DNA of 64,000 bases from Streptomyces sp. SLBN-31 (GCF_006715395.1 NZ_VFNC01000001.1:1736001-1800000); one strand, 5' to 3'; positions 16,633 to 26,178 are shown, counted from the stretch's first letter. Made by a program: numbers and translations. The notes: generated by a model from the letters alone, not told the origin.

Positions 16633-18090
16633 ATGACCCAGCAGTCACTGGAGCCGCAGACCGTCTCGGAGGACGCGGGCGCAGGAACCCGCGTCCCCGC
16701 CGGACGGTCGTGGCTCGACCGGTACTTCCACATATCCCGGCGGGGATCCACGGTCGCGCGCGAGGTCCGCGGCGGCGTCACCACCTTCATGGCGATGGCG
16801 TACATCCTGCTGCTCAACCCCCTGATCCTGTCCGGGAAGGACGCGGCGGGGGACACGCTCGGCCAGAAGGCCCTGATCACCGCGACCGCGTTCGCCGCGG
16901 CCTTCACCACGCTGCTGATGGGCTTCGCCGGCAAGGTCCCGCTGGCCCTCGCCGCCGGCCTCTCCGTCTCCGGCGTGCTGTCCTCGCAGGTCGCCCCGCA
17001 GATGACCTGGCCGCAGGCCATGGGCATGTGCGTGATCTACGGCGTCGTCATCATGCTGCTGGTCGTCACCGGACTGCGCGAGATGATCATGAACGCGATC
17101 CCGCTCGCGCTCAAGCACGGCATCACGATGGGCATCGGCCTGTTCATCGCCCTCATCGGCTTCTACAAGTCCGGATTCGTGCACCAGGGCAAGGCCACCC
17201 CGGTCACCCTCGGCCCGGCGGGCGAACTCGCGGGCTGGCCGGTGCTGTTGTTCGCCGGCACCCTGCTGCTGATCTTCATGCTGCAGGCCCGCAACTTCCC
17301 CGGCGCCATCCTCGTCGGCATCGTCGGCGGCACGATCGTCGCGGCGGTCCTGAACGCGGCCGGCGTCATCGACCCCAGGCAGTGGGCCAACGGCGCCCCC
17401 GAACTGCACGGCAGCGCCGTGTCGATGCCCGACTTCTCGCTCATGGGGCACGTCGAGTTCGGCGGCTGGGGCAAGGTCGGCGCGATGACCGTCGGCATGA
17501 TCGTCTTCACCCTGGTGCTCGCCGGGTTCTTCGACGCCATGGCCACCATCATCGGCGTGGGCACCGAGGCGAAACTGGCCGACGACAAGGGCCGGATGCC
17601 GGGGCTGTCGAAGGCGCTGTTCATCGACGGCGCGGGCGGCGCGATCGGCGGCGTGGCCGGCGGCTCCGGCCAGACGGTCTTCATCGAGTCGGCGACCGGC
17701 GTCGGCGAGGGCGCCCGCACCGGGCTCGCCTCGGTCATCACCGGAGTGTTCTTCGCGGCCTGCCTCTTCTTCACCCCGCTGACGGCGATCGTCCCGCAGG
17801 AGGTCGCGTCCGCCGCCCTGGTGGTCATCGGCTCGATGATGCTGATGAACGCCCGGCACGTGGACTGGGCCGACCGCGCCACCGCGATCCCGGTCTTCCT
17901 GACCGTCGTCGTGATGCCGTTCACGTACAGCATCACCGCCGGGGTCGCCGCGGGCGTCATCTCCTACGCCGCCATCAAGGCCGCCCAGGGCAAGGCGCGC
18001 GAGATCGGCGCCTTCATGTGGGGCCTGACGGCGATCTTCCTGGTGTACTTCGCGCTCAACCCGATCGAGAGCTGGATGGGCGTGCACTAG
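16633..18090 (+). CDS. NCS2 family purine permease, AzgA-like (adenine/guanine/hypoxanthine)
   Basis: 485 residues with about 12-14 hydrophobic segments. The N-terminal cytoplasmic stretch contains WLDRYFHISRRGSTVAREVR followed by GGVTTFMAMAYILLLNPLIL, the start typical of the AzgA subgroup of NCS2 proton-coupled nucleobase importers. The signature with GLSVSGVLSS and later FFDAMATIIGVGTEA and GGSGQTVFIESATGVGEGAR (helix 8-10 binding region) is conserved. It lies between xdh and xdhC, so purine uptake feeding Xdh is likely. Substrate range within the subgroup cannot be read from sequence. The ATG at 16633 follows TTGGGAGTAG, which is a fair ribosome site. Confidence 0.87.
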   Translation: MTQQSLEPQTVSEDAGAGTRVPAGRSWLDRYFHISRRGSTVAREVRGGVTTFMAMAYILLLNPLILSGKDAAGDTLGQKALITATAFAAAFTTLLMGFAGKVPLALAAGLSVSGVLSSQVAPQMTWPQAMGMCVIYGVVIMLLVVTGLREMIMNAIPLALKHGITMGIGLFIALIGFYKSGFVHQGKATPVTLGPAGELAGWPVLLFAGTLLLIFMLQARNFPGAILVGIVGGTIVAAVLNAAGVIDPRQWANGAPELHGSAVSMPDFSLMGHVEFGGWGKVGAMTVGMIVFTLVLAGFFDAMATIIGVGTEAKLADDKGRMPGLSKALFIDGAGGAIGGVAGGSGQTVFIESATGVGEGARTGLASVITGVFFAACLFFTPLTAIVPQEVASAALVVIGSMMLMNARHVDWADRATAIPVFLTVVVMPFTYSITAGVAAGVISYAAIKAAQGKAREIGAFMWGLTAIFLVYFALNPIESWMGVH

Positions 18091-18152
18091 ACGCCGCCGG
18101 AAACCCGCCCTCGCCAACGCCCTCCACCCGACCCCCCGAAGGAGACCGACAG

Positions 18153-19304
18153 ATGCTGGACATCGCCGAGGAGCTGAACCGGTGGGTCGAGCGGGGCCGC
18201 GACTTCGCCGTGGCCACCGTGGTGGCCGTCGGCGGCAGCGCCCCGCGCCGGCCGGGTGCCGCCCTCGCGGTGGACACCGACGGCACGGCGATCGGCTCGG
18301 TCTCCGGCGGCTGTGTGGAGGGCGCCGTCTACGAGCTGTGCCGACAGGCGCTGGAGGACGGTGAAACCGTCCTGGAGCGCTTCGGCTACAGCGACGAGGA
18401 CGCCTTCGCCGTGGGCCTGACCTGCGGCGGCGTCATCGACGTCCTCGTCGCCCCGGTGCGGGCCGGCGACCCCGCCCGCCCGGCGATCGTGTCCGCGCTG
18501 GCCGCCGCCGCCCGGGGGGAGGCGGCGGCGGTGGCGAGGATCGTGTCCGGGCCGAAGGACCTGCTGGGCCGCGCGCTGGTGGTGCGGTCCGACGGCTCCC
18601 ACGACGGCGGTTTCGGCGCCCATCCGGAGCTGGACCGCACGGTCGTGGGTGAGACGGCGGCCTTCCTGGACGCCGGCCGGACCGGCACCCTGGAGATCGG
18701 AGAGCAGGGCTCTCGTTGCGGAGCACCGCTCACGGTCCTTGTGGAGTCCTCCGTCCCCCCGCCCCGCATGATCGTCTTCGGTGCGATCGACTTCGCGTCG
18801 GCGCTGGTCCGCGTCGGCAAGTTCCTGAACTACCACGTCACGGTGTGCGACGCCCGACCGGTGTTCGCCACCCGCACCCGCTTCCCGGAGGCCGACGAGA
18901 TCGTCGTCGAATGGCCCCACGAGTACCTGGAGCGCACGCCGGTCGACGGCCGTACCGTCCTGTGCGTCCTGACCCACGACGCCAAGTTCGACGTCCCCCT
19001 GCTGAAGCTCGCGCTGCGCTTGCCGGTGGCGTACGTCGGCGCGATGGGCTCCCGCCGCACCCACCTCGACCGCAACGAGCGGCTGCGCGAAGTGGGCGTC
19101 ACGGAACTGGAGCTGGCCCGGCTGCGGTCGCCGATCGGCCTCGACCTCGGCGCCCGTACGCCGGAGGAGACGGCCCTGTCGATCGCCTCCGAGATCGTCG
19201 CCGCCCGGCGCGGCGGCAGCGGCGTCTCGCTGACCGGCGCGCACACCCCGATCCACCACGACCCGGCCTCGACACCGCCGCGGCGGATCGACTCGGTGGC
19301 CTGA
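18153..19304 (+). CDS. XdhC family protein (Mo cofactor maturation of xanthine dehydrogenase)
   Basis: 383 residues. The N-terminal XdhC domain (ATVVAVGGSAPRRPGAALAV, GSVSGGCVEGAVYELC, with the conserved Cys of SGGCVEG) and the C-terminal Rossmann domain (MIVFGAIDFASALVRVGKFL; then LTHDAKFDVPLLKLALRLP, YVGAMGSRRTH) are as in family members that bind the molybdenum cofactor, add the terminal sulfur and insert it into Xdh. GGAG lies 9-13 bases before the ATG at 18153. It is 62 bases downstream of the permease on the same strand, probably in one operon with it. The C-terminal ~25 residues (TPIHHDPASTPPRRIDSVA) are outside the fold. Confidence 0.88.
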   Translation: MLDIAEELNRWVERGRDFAVATVVAVGGSAPRRPGAALAVDTDGTAIGSVSGGCVEGAVYELCRQALEDGETVLERFGYSDEDAFAVGLTCGGVIDVLVAPVRAGDPARPAIVSALAAAARGEAAAVARIVSGPKDLLGRALVVRSDGSHDGGFGAHPELDRTVVGETAAFLDAGRTGTLEIGEQGSRCGAPLTVLVESSVPPPRMIVFGAIDFASALVRVGKFLNYHVTVCDARPVFATRTRFPEADEIVVEWPHEYLERTPVDGRTVLCVLTHDAKFDVPLLKLALRLPVAYVGAMGSRRTHLDRNERLREVGVTELELARLRSPIGLDLGARTPEETALSIASEIVAARRGGSGVSLTGAHTPIHHDPASTPPRRIDSVA

Positions 19305-19335
19305 ACTCCCGCACCCCGCACGGCCGTCGGGGCCG

Positions 19336-19776
19336 TCACCGCATTCTCAGCAGCCGGTTCGCCGCGCGTCCGAACATCAGGCGGGCCGATTGTTCCAGGA
19401 GCGGGTCGAAGAGGCCGGGCAGCAGCCGGACCGCCAGTTCCTCCCGCCACACCACGTGGGCCCGCCCTCCCGGCCCCGGCCGTACCTCGATCTCCGCCCA
19501 GCCCCTCACCACCCGGCCCCGCTTCTCCAGACGGCACATGCCGGGCTCGTCGTGCGTCGGCGGACGCCACACGGTGACCTCCATCCGGTCGTCGAAGGCC
19601 AGCGGGCCGAGCCCCGAGCGGGCCACGAAGACCGTGCCCTCGCCCGTCGGTGCAGGCGTGAGCACCGAGACCCGGGTCAGCGGGACCACCTCGCCGTGCC
19701 GGGGCCAGTCGGTGAGGCGGCGCCAGGCCTCGGGCGGGGAGAGCGGCGCCGTGCGTTCGAGCAGGAAGTTGACCAC
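19336..19776 (-). CDS. SRPBCC (START-like) superfamily protein
   Basis: 146 residues. It begins with FLLERTAPLSPPEAWRRLTD, the usual beta strand plus helix of polyketide cyclase/dehydrase-type SRPBCC proteins. A set of strands then follows (GTVFVARSGLGPLAFDD, MEVTVWRPP, GWAEIEVRPGPGGRAHVVW) and a long C-terminal helix. These proteins form a hydrophobic pocket for lipids, polyketides or other small hydrophobic ligands; no catalytic residue is evident. It stands alone, convergent with xdhC. The substrate cannot be named. Confidence 0.75.
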   Translation of the reverse strand: MVNFLLERTAPLSPPEAWRRLTDWPRHGEVVPLTRVSVLTPAPTGEGTVFVARSGLGPLAFDDRMEVTVWRPPTHDEPGMCRLEKRGRVVRGWAEIEVRPGPGGRAHVVWREELAVRLLPGLFDPLLEQSARLMFGRAANRLLRMR

Positions 19777-19872
19777 GTGCCGATCGTAGGGAATCCGCGC
19801 TGCTCACAGCTCCCTTCGGGGGCACGTCACGCACATGGCGCAGCGCGCGCGGTACGACAGGTCGCGGGCCGC

Positions 19873-20631
19873 TCAGCCGTACACCGGTACGAGCACCCCC
19901 ACCAGCAGCAGCGACAGCGCGACCTCGACCATTCCGACCACCACCGGCCGGACCCGGCCCAGCGCCGGCACGACCAGGGTCCGCAGGAGACAGACCGCGA
20001 AGAAGGCGGCAACCCAGGGGGACAGGAAGCAGGCCACGACCAGCGCCCCCGCGTGGTACGCCCGTGACGCCCACAGGTAGGCCCGGCTGTCGCGCTCGCG
20101 GATCATGGTCTTGACGTGGAACACCGTTCCGGCGAAGTAGAGCAGGCACACCAGGGCCGGCTGCCAGGCCTGCCCGGCCGTGCCGCCGCCGAACAGCACG
20201 GCCACCACGAGCATTCCGCAGGCCGGCACCACGGCGGCCAGTCCGTTGGCCAGAGCCCGCTCCCGGTTGTGCCGGGCGTACCAGCCGTTGACGGCCAGGA
20301 ACGGCAGCGCGCAGGCCGCGGCGAGCAGCAGCCAGGGCGCGTGCACGACGAGCGCCAGGCCGAGCGGCAGCAGGGCGGCGGTGAAGACCAGGGCGGGGCG
20401 GACATGACGTCGGGCCGCCCTCGGGTTGCGCGAGAGGCGCTTCAGCCGCAGCCACTGCTGGACGTGGTAAGCGGCGAGATAGCCGAGCAGCCACGCGGGC
20501 AGCAGGACGGCGTCCCAGGGCGTCGGCGTGGCGATCAGCATGCCCGCGAGGAACGGCACCACCAGCATCGCCCAGGCACCGTGCTGCTGCGGAAGCCAGC
20601 GCCGTACGGCACGAGAAGCCATGCTGTCCAT
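19873..20631 (-). CDS. YwiC-like integral membrane protein
   Basis: 252 residues, about 7-8 predicted helices (WAMLVVPFLAGMLIATP, AVLLPAWLLGYLAAYHVQQW, PALVFTAALLPLGLALVVH, WLLLAAACALPFLAVNGWYA and others). The N-terminus WLPQQHGAWAMLVVPFLAG is the YwiC-like signature (QHGAW). The arginine/histidine-rich loop KTMIRERDSRAYLWASRAYH is shared with UbiA-like folds, so it may be a distant relative of prenyltransferases, but no Asp-rich motif was found. Function is unknown; Bacillus ywiC lies near nitrate respiration genes, but no such genes are here. Confidence 0.75.
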   Translation of the reverse strand: MDSMASRAVRRWLPQQHGAWAMLVVPFLAGMLIATPTPWDAVLLPAWLLGYLAAYHVQQWLRLKRLSRNPRAARRHVRPALVFTAALLPLGLALVVHAPWLLLAAACALPFLAVNGWYARHNRERALANGLAAVVPACGMLVVAVLFGGGTAGQAWQPALVCLLYFAGTVFHVKTMIRERDSRAYLWASRAYHAGALVVACFLSPWVAAFFAVCLLRTLVVPALGRVRPVVVGMVEVALSLLLVGVLVPVYG

Positions 20632-20825
20632 CCCCTTCCCGGCCGTACGGACGTGGCTCCCTCAGCCTGTCACCGCCCGGCGGCCGAACCGGGGTGCATT
20701 GGTCCCCTTCCGACGGGACCAAGGTCCTTCTCCCGGGCACAGCCGCGGCTCCGTCTCGCCTCCCCGCCCCGTCCGGGCCAGACCCGGCCGGACGGGCGTT
20801 CGGGCCGCCCGGGCATACTGGCGCG

Positions 20826-21623
20826 ATGCCGCCCCTCCGAGAGCCCCGGCCTCCGGGTCCCGTCCCGCCGGAACCCGTCACCGCGGACGCGCCGGGCGAG
20901 ATCCCGCGCCCCCTGCTCACCCAGTCCTGGCTCGACCTGACCTTCCTGCACTGGGCCGCCGACCCGGCCGACGTCGGCGGGCTCCTGCCGCCCGGCACGG
21001 TCCCCGACACCCTGGACGGGGTCACCTATGTCGGCCTGGTCGCGTTCCGGATGCACCGCGTGGGCTGGCTGCACCTGCCCGGCGTCCCCTACCTGGGCAC
21101 CTTCCCGGAGACCAATGTGCGGCTGTACTCGGTGGACGCGCACGGGCGGCGCGGGGTGGTGTTCCGCTCGCTCGACGCCTCCCGGCTGATCCCCGTGGCC
21201 GTGGGGCGGCTCGGCTTCCGAATGCCGTACCTGTGGTCCCGCATGACCGTCGAGAGGAACGCGGGCCCGGACGGCGACACCGTCACCTACACCAGCTCCC
21301 GCCGTCTGCCCGGACCGCGCGGCGCGCACAGCCGGATCACCGTACGGGTGGGCGAACGGATCGCCCGGCCGACGGAGCTGGAGCACTTCCTGACCGCGCG
21401 CTGGGGCATGCACGGGGCGTTCTTCGGCCGCCCCACGTACCTGCACAACGCCCACCCCCGCTGGACCCTGCACCGCGCCGACCTGCTCGAGTGCGAGGAG
21501 GACCTGGTGGCCGCCGCCGGCCTTCCCGCGCCGGTGGCCGAGCCGGTGAGCGTCCTGTACTCACCGGGCGTACCGGCCCGCTTCGGCCGCCCCTCCCGCC
21601 CGGCCGGCATCCCCACGCCCTAG
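20826..21623 (+). CDS. YqjF-like DUF2071 protein
   Basis: 265 residues. It opens with a Pro-rich tail, then QSWLDLTFLHWAADPADVGG, LPPGTVPDTLDGVTYVGLVA, PETNVRLYSVDAHGRRGVVF and SLDASRLIPVAVGRLGFRMP, the conserved blocks of DUF2071 (YqjF family, an acetoacetate decarboxylase-like fold). The catalytic Lys of true acetoacetate decarboxylases is not evident, so no activity is claimed. The ATG at 20826 is used because the region upstream (the 20694 frame) has a weak ribosome site and low sequence sense. It is a single gene between convergent and divergent neighbours. Confidence 0.75.
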   Translation: MPPLREPRPPGPVPPEPVTADAPGEIPRPLLTQSWLDLTFLHWAADPADVGGLLPPGTVPDTLDGVTYVGLVAFRMHRVGWLHLPGVPYLGTFPETNVRLYSVDAHGRRGVVFRSLDASRLIPVAVGRLGFRMPYLWSRMTVERNAGPDGDTVTYTSSRRLPGPRGAHSRITVRVGERIARPTELEHFLTARWGMHGAFFGRPTYLHNAHPRWTLHRADLLECEEDLVAAAGLPAPVAEPVSVLYSPGVPARFGRPSRPAGIPTP

Positions 21624-21820
21624 CGGATTGAGCCCCCGCACCCCCGAGAATCCGGGCGGACGGCGCCCCTGCATCCTCCGACCGGGCGTTGGACAGCACC
21701 GGTATCCATGCTGCCGGGATACGGCCCTTGTGTACGAATCGGCGCACTCTGCCTGGCGGTGGGCGTGGCTCCGGCGGACGATGGTGGTGCTGACCGGAAC
21801 AACTCTCCTAGGGGGCCGAC

Positions 21821-22759
21821 ATGGCTGTGGAAATCCCTCCCCTGGTGAAACCCTCCAGGCTCAGAAGTCGAGGGGGCCTGTTGGGCGAATGCCTTTCAGA
21901 GTTCCTGGGGACGTTCGTCCTCATCTCCTTCGGATGCGGCGTGGTCGCCATGGCGGTCGCGGCACTGCCCGGATCCGGCCGGACCTCGGGACCCACGACG
22001 ATCTTCGTCGCGGCGGGGGACTGGCTGCTCATCACCTGGGGCTGGGCCATGGCGGTCGTCTTCGGCGTGTACGTCGCCGGCGGCGTCAGCGGGGCCCACC
22101 TCAACCCGGCCGTGACCCTGGCCTTCGCGGTGCGCCGGAAGTTCGCCTGGGCCAAGGTCCTGCCCTACTGGGGGTCCCAGCTCGTCGGGGCGTTCACCGG
22201 AGCGGCCCTGGTCTACGGCGTCTACCACAACGCGATCAGCACCTTCGACGGCGCGATGAAGGGCCCGAAGACCAACGGCCACACCTTGGCCTCGTTCTCG
22301 ATCTTCGGCACCTTCCCGGCGCCCTACTTCCACGGCGGGATCTGGGGGCCCTTGATCGACCAGATCGTCGGTACCGCCTTCCTGGTGATGCTGGTCGTAG
22401 CCCTGATCGACCTGCGCAACACGGCGGTGCAGGCGAACCTCGGTCCCCTGCTGATCGGCCTGGCGGTCGCCGCCATCGGCATGTCCTTCGGCGCGAACGC
22501 GGGGTACGCCATCAACCCGGCCCGCGACTTCGGCCCCCGCCTGTTCACCTGGTTGGCGGGATGGAAGGAGCTGGCGTTGCCAGGCTCTCTATCGGGTGCC
22601 TTCAGCGCCTACTGGTGGATCCCGATCGTCGGGCCGTTGATCGGCGGCGTCATCGGTGTGCTGGTCTACGACCTGTTCATCGGAGACGTCCTGCACCTCC
22701 GCGCCAAGATGGGCGAACTGCCCGAGCCGGGCCGGACGCGCCCGGTGGTGGAGGAGTAG
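21821..22759 (+). CDS. glpF: MIP family aquaglyceroporin (glycerol facilitator)
   Basis: 312 residues with six membrane helices and two half-helix NPA motifs: HLNPAVT (N95-A97) and AINPARDFGPR (N232-A234). The Asp right after the second NPAR (D236) is the marker of the aquaglyceroporin (GlpF) group rather than water-only aquaporins. The channel lets glycerol and other small neutral solutes cross the membrane. No glycerol kinase or dehydrogenase is adjacent, so it may serve polyol uptake generally; the polyol cluster is 16 kb away and has its own ABC importer. It ends at a convergent terminator shared with corA. Confidence 0.87.
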   Translation: MAVEIPPLVKPSRLRSRGGLLGECLSEFLGTFVLISFGCGVVAMAVAALPGSGRTSGPTTIFVAAGDWLLITWGWAMAVVFGVYVAGGVSGAHLNPAVTLAFAVRRKFAWAKVLPYWGSQLVGAFTGAALVYGVYHNAISTFDGAMKGPKTNGHTLASFSIFGTFPAPYFHGGIWGPLIDQIVGTAFLVMLVVALIDLRNTAVQANLGPLLIGLAVAAIGMSFGANAGYAINPARDFGPRLFTWLAGWKELALPGSLSGAFSAYWWIPIVGPLIGGVIGVLVYDLFIGDVLHLRAKMGELPEPGRTRPVVEE

Positions 22760-22772
22760 GCCGGGGAGACAC

Positions 22773-22813
22773 ACGGTCGGGCACCGTGCTCACCGAGCCC
22801 GGCGCCCGACCGT
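22773..22813. terminator. Hairpin between convergent glpF and corA
   Basis: 10-bp perfect stem (ACGGTCGGGC 22773-22782 with 22804-22813) with a 21-base loop, ending directly at the corA stop codon. It could serve both genes. Confidence 0.6.
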
Positions 22814-23974
22814 CTAGAGCCAGTCCCGGCGCTTGAAGATCACGTACAGGCCGCCGCAGATGACGCCCATCAGGCCGATGGCGAAGGGGTATCCGAAACT
22901 CCAGCTCAGTTCGGGCATGTGGCGGAAGTTCATGCCGTAGATCGTGCCGACGAGGGTGGGCGCGAACAGGATCGCAGCCCATGAGGAGATGCGCTTGATC
23001 TCCTCGTTCTGCTCGAACCCAGCCTCCGCCAGCGCTCGCATCTCCGCGTTCTGCTGCTGGGTCACCAGGGTCGCGTTGACCGTGAGGATCTCGGTGAGGG
23101 CCTGCCGGAAGCCGTCGACGCGCTCGCTGGTGTGGGTGACGTGGTCGGCGACGTCTCGCAGATAGCGCTGGAGTTCCTCGTCGGTCTCGTACTTGGCGAA
23201 GCCCGCCATCAGACCGTGCAGCATGCCCACCAGGGGGCGGGTGGCGCGCTGGAACTCGACCATCTCGCGGGAGAGTTCGTAGATGCGGCGCGAGACCTCG
23301 GGGTCGCCGCGGAAGACCTCGGTCTCGATCTCGTCGATGTCGTTCTGCACGCCGGCGACGACCGGGGCGTACCCGTCGACCACCGCGTCGAGTATGGCGT
23401 ACAGCACCGCTTCCGGGCCGAGTTTGAGCAGGTCCGGCGACTCCTCCATGCGGTGGCGCACGGCGGACAGGTCGGGGGCCGCGCCGTGCCGCACGGTGAT
23501 CACGAAGTCGGGTCCGACGAAGACGTGCAGCTCGCCGAAGTCGACCTCTTCGGGGGCGTCCAGGTAGCGGGCCGCCCGCAGCACGACGAACAGCGTGTCG
23601 CCGTAACGTTCCAGTTTCGGCCGCTGGTGGGCCTCCATCGCGTCCTCGACCGACAGCGGATGGAGGTCGAACTCGGCCGCCAGGGACAGGAGTTCACTCT
23701 CGGTGGGACGAGCGAGACCGATCCAGGCCATCCCGGACGGGGCCTCGCGCAGTTCCCGGAACGTCTCCGCCAGCGTGCCCGGGGAGGAGACACGGACGCC
23801 GTCGCGGTACAGGGCCGCCTGTACGACGCTGGCGACCTCCGGCGCCTCCGCGGCCGCGGACGTGGGCGATGGGGGAGCGGTCTCGGCCGGCGGGGTCTGC
23901 GGAGTCGTCAGGGCGCGACGCAAGACGGACTTCACGGAGTTTCTGGGGGCCGGACGGGCGCGTCGCTCGGACAT
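22814..23974 (-). CDS. corA: CorA family divalent metal (Mg2+/Co2+) transporter
   Basis: 386 residues. A Pro/Ala-rich N-terminal tail (1-48) leads into the alpha/beta cytoplasmic funnel (YRDGVRVSSPGTLAETFREL...), long helices (EILTVNATLVTQQQNAEMRA), two C-terminal membrane helices and the pore signature GMN at 347-349 (TIYGMNFRHMPEL), followed by a basic tail (KRRDWL). It forms a homopentameric channel. The ATG at 23974 is chosen because GGGAGG lies 10 bases upstream; longer in-frame extensions have poor sense. Convergent to glpF, divergent from the AlkZ-like gene with a 144-base gap. Family assignment is secure; metal preference is not readable. Confidence 0.9.
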   Translation of the reverse strand: MSERRARPAPRNSVKSVLRRALTTPQTPPAETAPPSPTSAAAEAPEVASVVQAALYRDGVRVSSPGTLAETFRELREAPSGMAWIGLARPTESELLSLAAEFDLHPLSVEDAMEAHQRPKLERYGDTLFVVLRAARYLDAPEEVDFGELHVFVGPDFVITVRHGAAPDLSAVRHRMEESPDLLKLGPEAVLYAILDAVVDGYAPVVAGVQNDIDEIETEVFRGDPEVSRRIYELSREMVEFQRATRPLVGMLHGLMAGFAKYETDEELQRYLRDVADHVTHTSERVDGFRQALTEILTVNATLVTQQQNAEMRALAEAGFEQNEEIKRISSWAAILFAPTLVGTIYGMNFRHMPELSWSFGYPFAIGLMGVICGGLYVIFKRRDWL

Positions 23975-24118
23975 GCGGCTGCCTCCCGGGTCGAACCTGC
24001 GGCTGCGCGATCTGAGGCAGGATATACGGGGCAAACGACGCCGGGGTGGCGAGAGCCCGCCGGATTCGGTGAGAGTCGCGGACAGAGCCTGTCCGCAAGC
24101 CGGACTAGCGTGCACGAC

Positions 24119-25258
24119 ATGACCAGGACGACTCCCGCCCGCACGCGGCGCGCCCCGAGGGCGGGCGCCGCCGACGCCCCCGTACTCGGCCCGCGCGCGC
24201 TGAACCGCGCGACCCTCGACCGGCAGCTGCTCCTGCGCCGGGCCCCGGTGTCCGTGGCGGCCGCCGTCGGGCATCTCCTGGGGCTCCAGGCGCAGAACGT
24301 GAAGCCGCCGTACTACGCGCTCGCCGCCCGCCTCGACGGCTTCGCCCCCGAGCACCTCTCGGAGCCGATGGCCGCCCGCGAGATCGTCCGTATCGTCACG
24401 ATGCGCTCGACCATCCACACCCACACCGCCGACGACTGCCTCACTCTGCGTCCTCTGGTGCAGCCCGCCCGTGACCGTGAACTCATCCACTTCCGCAAAG
24501 GACTCGTGGGAGTGGACCTCGGCCGCCTCGCCGCCCTGGCCCGGGACCTCGTCGAGGCCGAGCCCCGCACCATGAAGGAGCTGCGCGAGGCCCTGGCCGC
24601 CGAGTGGCCCAAGGCCGATCCGCAGGCCCTCGGCACCGCCGCCCGTTGCACCCTGCCCCTCGTCCAGGTCACCCCGCGGGGCCTGTGGGGCAGAAGCGGC
24701 CAGGTCGCCCTCACCACCGCGGAGCACTGGCTGGGCCGCCCCGCCGGGGAGGCCCCCACGCCCGACGCCGTCGTTCTGCGCTACCTCGCCGCCTTCGGCC
24801 CCGCCTCCGTCAAGGACATGCAGACCTGGGCCGGCCTGACCCGCCTGCGGGACGCTTTCGAACGGCTCCGTCCGGAGCTGCTCACCTTCCGCGACGCCGA
24901 CGGCACCGAGCTGTTCGACCTCCCCGATGCCCCGCGCCCCGACCCCGAAACTCCTGCCCCGCCCCGGTTCCTGCCCGAGTTCGACAACCTGCTCCTCTCC
25001 CACGCCGACCGCACCCGCGTCGTACCGCCCGAGTACCGGGGCCGCAGCTGGGTCGGCAACATGGCCCACCGCACCTTCCTCGTCGACGGCTTCCTCGCCG
25101 GCGTGTGGAAGCCGGAGCGGGACGCGCTCGTGATCGAGCCCTTCGGCCGGCTCACCAGGGCACAGCGGGCGGACCTGGCCGAGGAGGGCGGGCGGATGCT
25201 GGCGACCATGCACCCGGGGACGTCGTACGACATCCGCTTCGGCACGGTGATCCAGTAG
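24119..25258 (+). CDS. Winged-helix AlkZ-like DNA glycosylase (HTH_42 family)
   Basis: 379 residues. The family core begins at about residue 25: LNRATLDRQLLLRRAPVSVA, then GHLLGLQAQNVKPPYYALAA with the QxQ motif (LQAQ, about 55-58) that marks the catalytic strand of AlkZ interstrand-crosslink glycosylases. EIVRIVTMRSTIHTHTADDC and the later block SVKDMQTWAGLTRLRDAFERL are other conserved parts. AlkZ in Streptomyces sahachiroi protects from azinomycin crosslinks; close relatives occur outside biosynthetic clusters and excise alkylated bases. No natural-product genes are adjacent, so general repair is more likely. The start ATG at 24119 lies after GTGCACGAC; the upstream frame is out of context. 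Confidence 0.72.
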   Translation: MTRTTPARTRRAPRAGAADAPVLGPRALNRATLDRQLLLRRAPVSVAAAVGHLLGLQAQNVKPPYYALAARLDGFAPEHLSEPMAAREIVRIVTMRSTIHTHTADDCLTLRPLVQPARDRELIHFRKGLVGVDLGRLAALARDLVEAEPRTMKELREALAAEWPKADPQALGTAARCTLPLVQVTPRGLWGRSGQVALTTAEHWLGRPAGEAPTPDAVVLRYLAAFGPASVKDMQTWAGLTRLRDAFERLRPELLTFRDADGTELFDLPDAPRPDPETPAPPRFLPEFDNLLLSHADRTRVVPPEYRGRSWVGNMAHRTFLVDGFLAGVWKPERDALVIEPFGRLTRAQRADLAEEGGRMLATMHPGTSYDIRFGTVIQ

Positions 25259-25311
25259 CGCGTGTCCGCTCACGTGAACCAGGCCCCCGGCGTCCCCTCT
25301 AGAGTCGGGCC

Positions 25312-26178
25312 ATGGAACTGCGGCAGCTCAGCTACTTCGTCACCGTCGCCGAGGAGCTGCACTTCGGGCGGGCGGCCGAGCGGCTGCACATCGTGCAGTC
25401 CGCGGTGAGCATGCAGATACAGCGTCTGGAGCGGGAGTTGGGCGCCGAGCTGTTCGACCGCACCCCGCGCCGGGTGCGGCTGACATCGGCGGGGGAGCGG
25501 CTGCTGCCCAGGGCGCGGGAGGTGCTGGCCGCCGCGGACCGGGCCCGCGCGGCCGTCGCCCCGCCTCCCGGTCTGAGGGTCGGCACCAGTACGGGCATGG
25601 GCGCGCACCTGGACCGGGTGCTCGCCGCGTTCGCCCGCCGCGCGCCGGAGGTGCCGGTGGAGCTCTTCTCGCTCCCGGCCGCCGAGCGCCTGGCCCGCGT
25701 CGCCGGCGGACACCTGCACGCCGCGTTCGTACGGTCCGTCGACCCCGTCCCCGGCGTCCGTGTGCTGCCGCTGTGGCCCGACCCCCTGGTCGCCGCCCTC
25801 CCCGCCTCCCATCCGCTCGCCGGCCGAGCGGAGATCGACCTCGGGGAACTCGCCGAGCTGCCGCTGAGCCTGACCGAGCGGCGCAACAACCCCGCGCTGG
25901 TCGACCTGGTCGTCGGCGCCTGTCACGAGGCCGGTTTCGAGCCGCTGCCCGGCCCGGCGAACGGCTCCCTGCAGGACACCCTCGCCACCATCGGCAGCCG
26001 CCCCGGCTGGACGGTCGTCTACGCCTCCCACGCGCGCGTGCTGCACAGCCCGCGGGTGGCCTTCGTCCCGTTCCGCCCCCCGGGCCTGGCCCTGTCGACG
26101 GGCCTGGCCGTCCCCGTCTCCTCGCCCGTCCCGCACCTGGACAATCTGCTCCTGGCCTGCGGCGATCACGAGAGCTGA
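25312..26178 (+). CDS. LysR family transcriptional regulator
   Basis: 288 residues. The N-terminal winged helix-turn-helix (MELRQLSYFVTVAEELHFGR, AAERLHIVQSAVSMQIQRLE) is a textbook LysR domain, followed by a substrate-binding-like domain (GLRVGTSTGMGAHLDRVLAA; LPLWPDPLVAALPASHPLAG). Length is normal. It is followed at 94 bases by the small tautomerase on the same strand, which may be its target or a co-transcribed partner. LysR regulators often bind an inducer of the neighbouring gene, but no ligand can be named. The start is directly at the conserved MELRQL. Confidence 0.85.
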   Translation: MELRQLSYFVTVAEELHFGRAAERLHIVQSAVSMQIQRLERELGAELFDRTPRRVRLTSAGERLLPRAREVLAAADRARAAVAPPPGLRVGTSTGMGAHLDRVLAAFARRAPEVPVELFSLPAAERLARVAGGHLHAAFVRSVDPVPGVRVLPLWPDPLVAALPASHPLAGRAEIDLGELAELPLSLTERRNNPALVDLVVGACHEAGFEPLPGPANGSLQDTLATIGSRPGWTVVYASHARVLHSPRVAFVPFRPPGLALSTGLAVPVSSPVPHLDNLLLACGDHES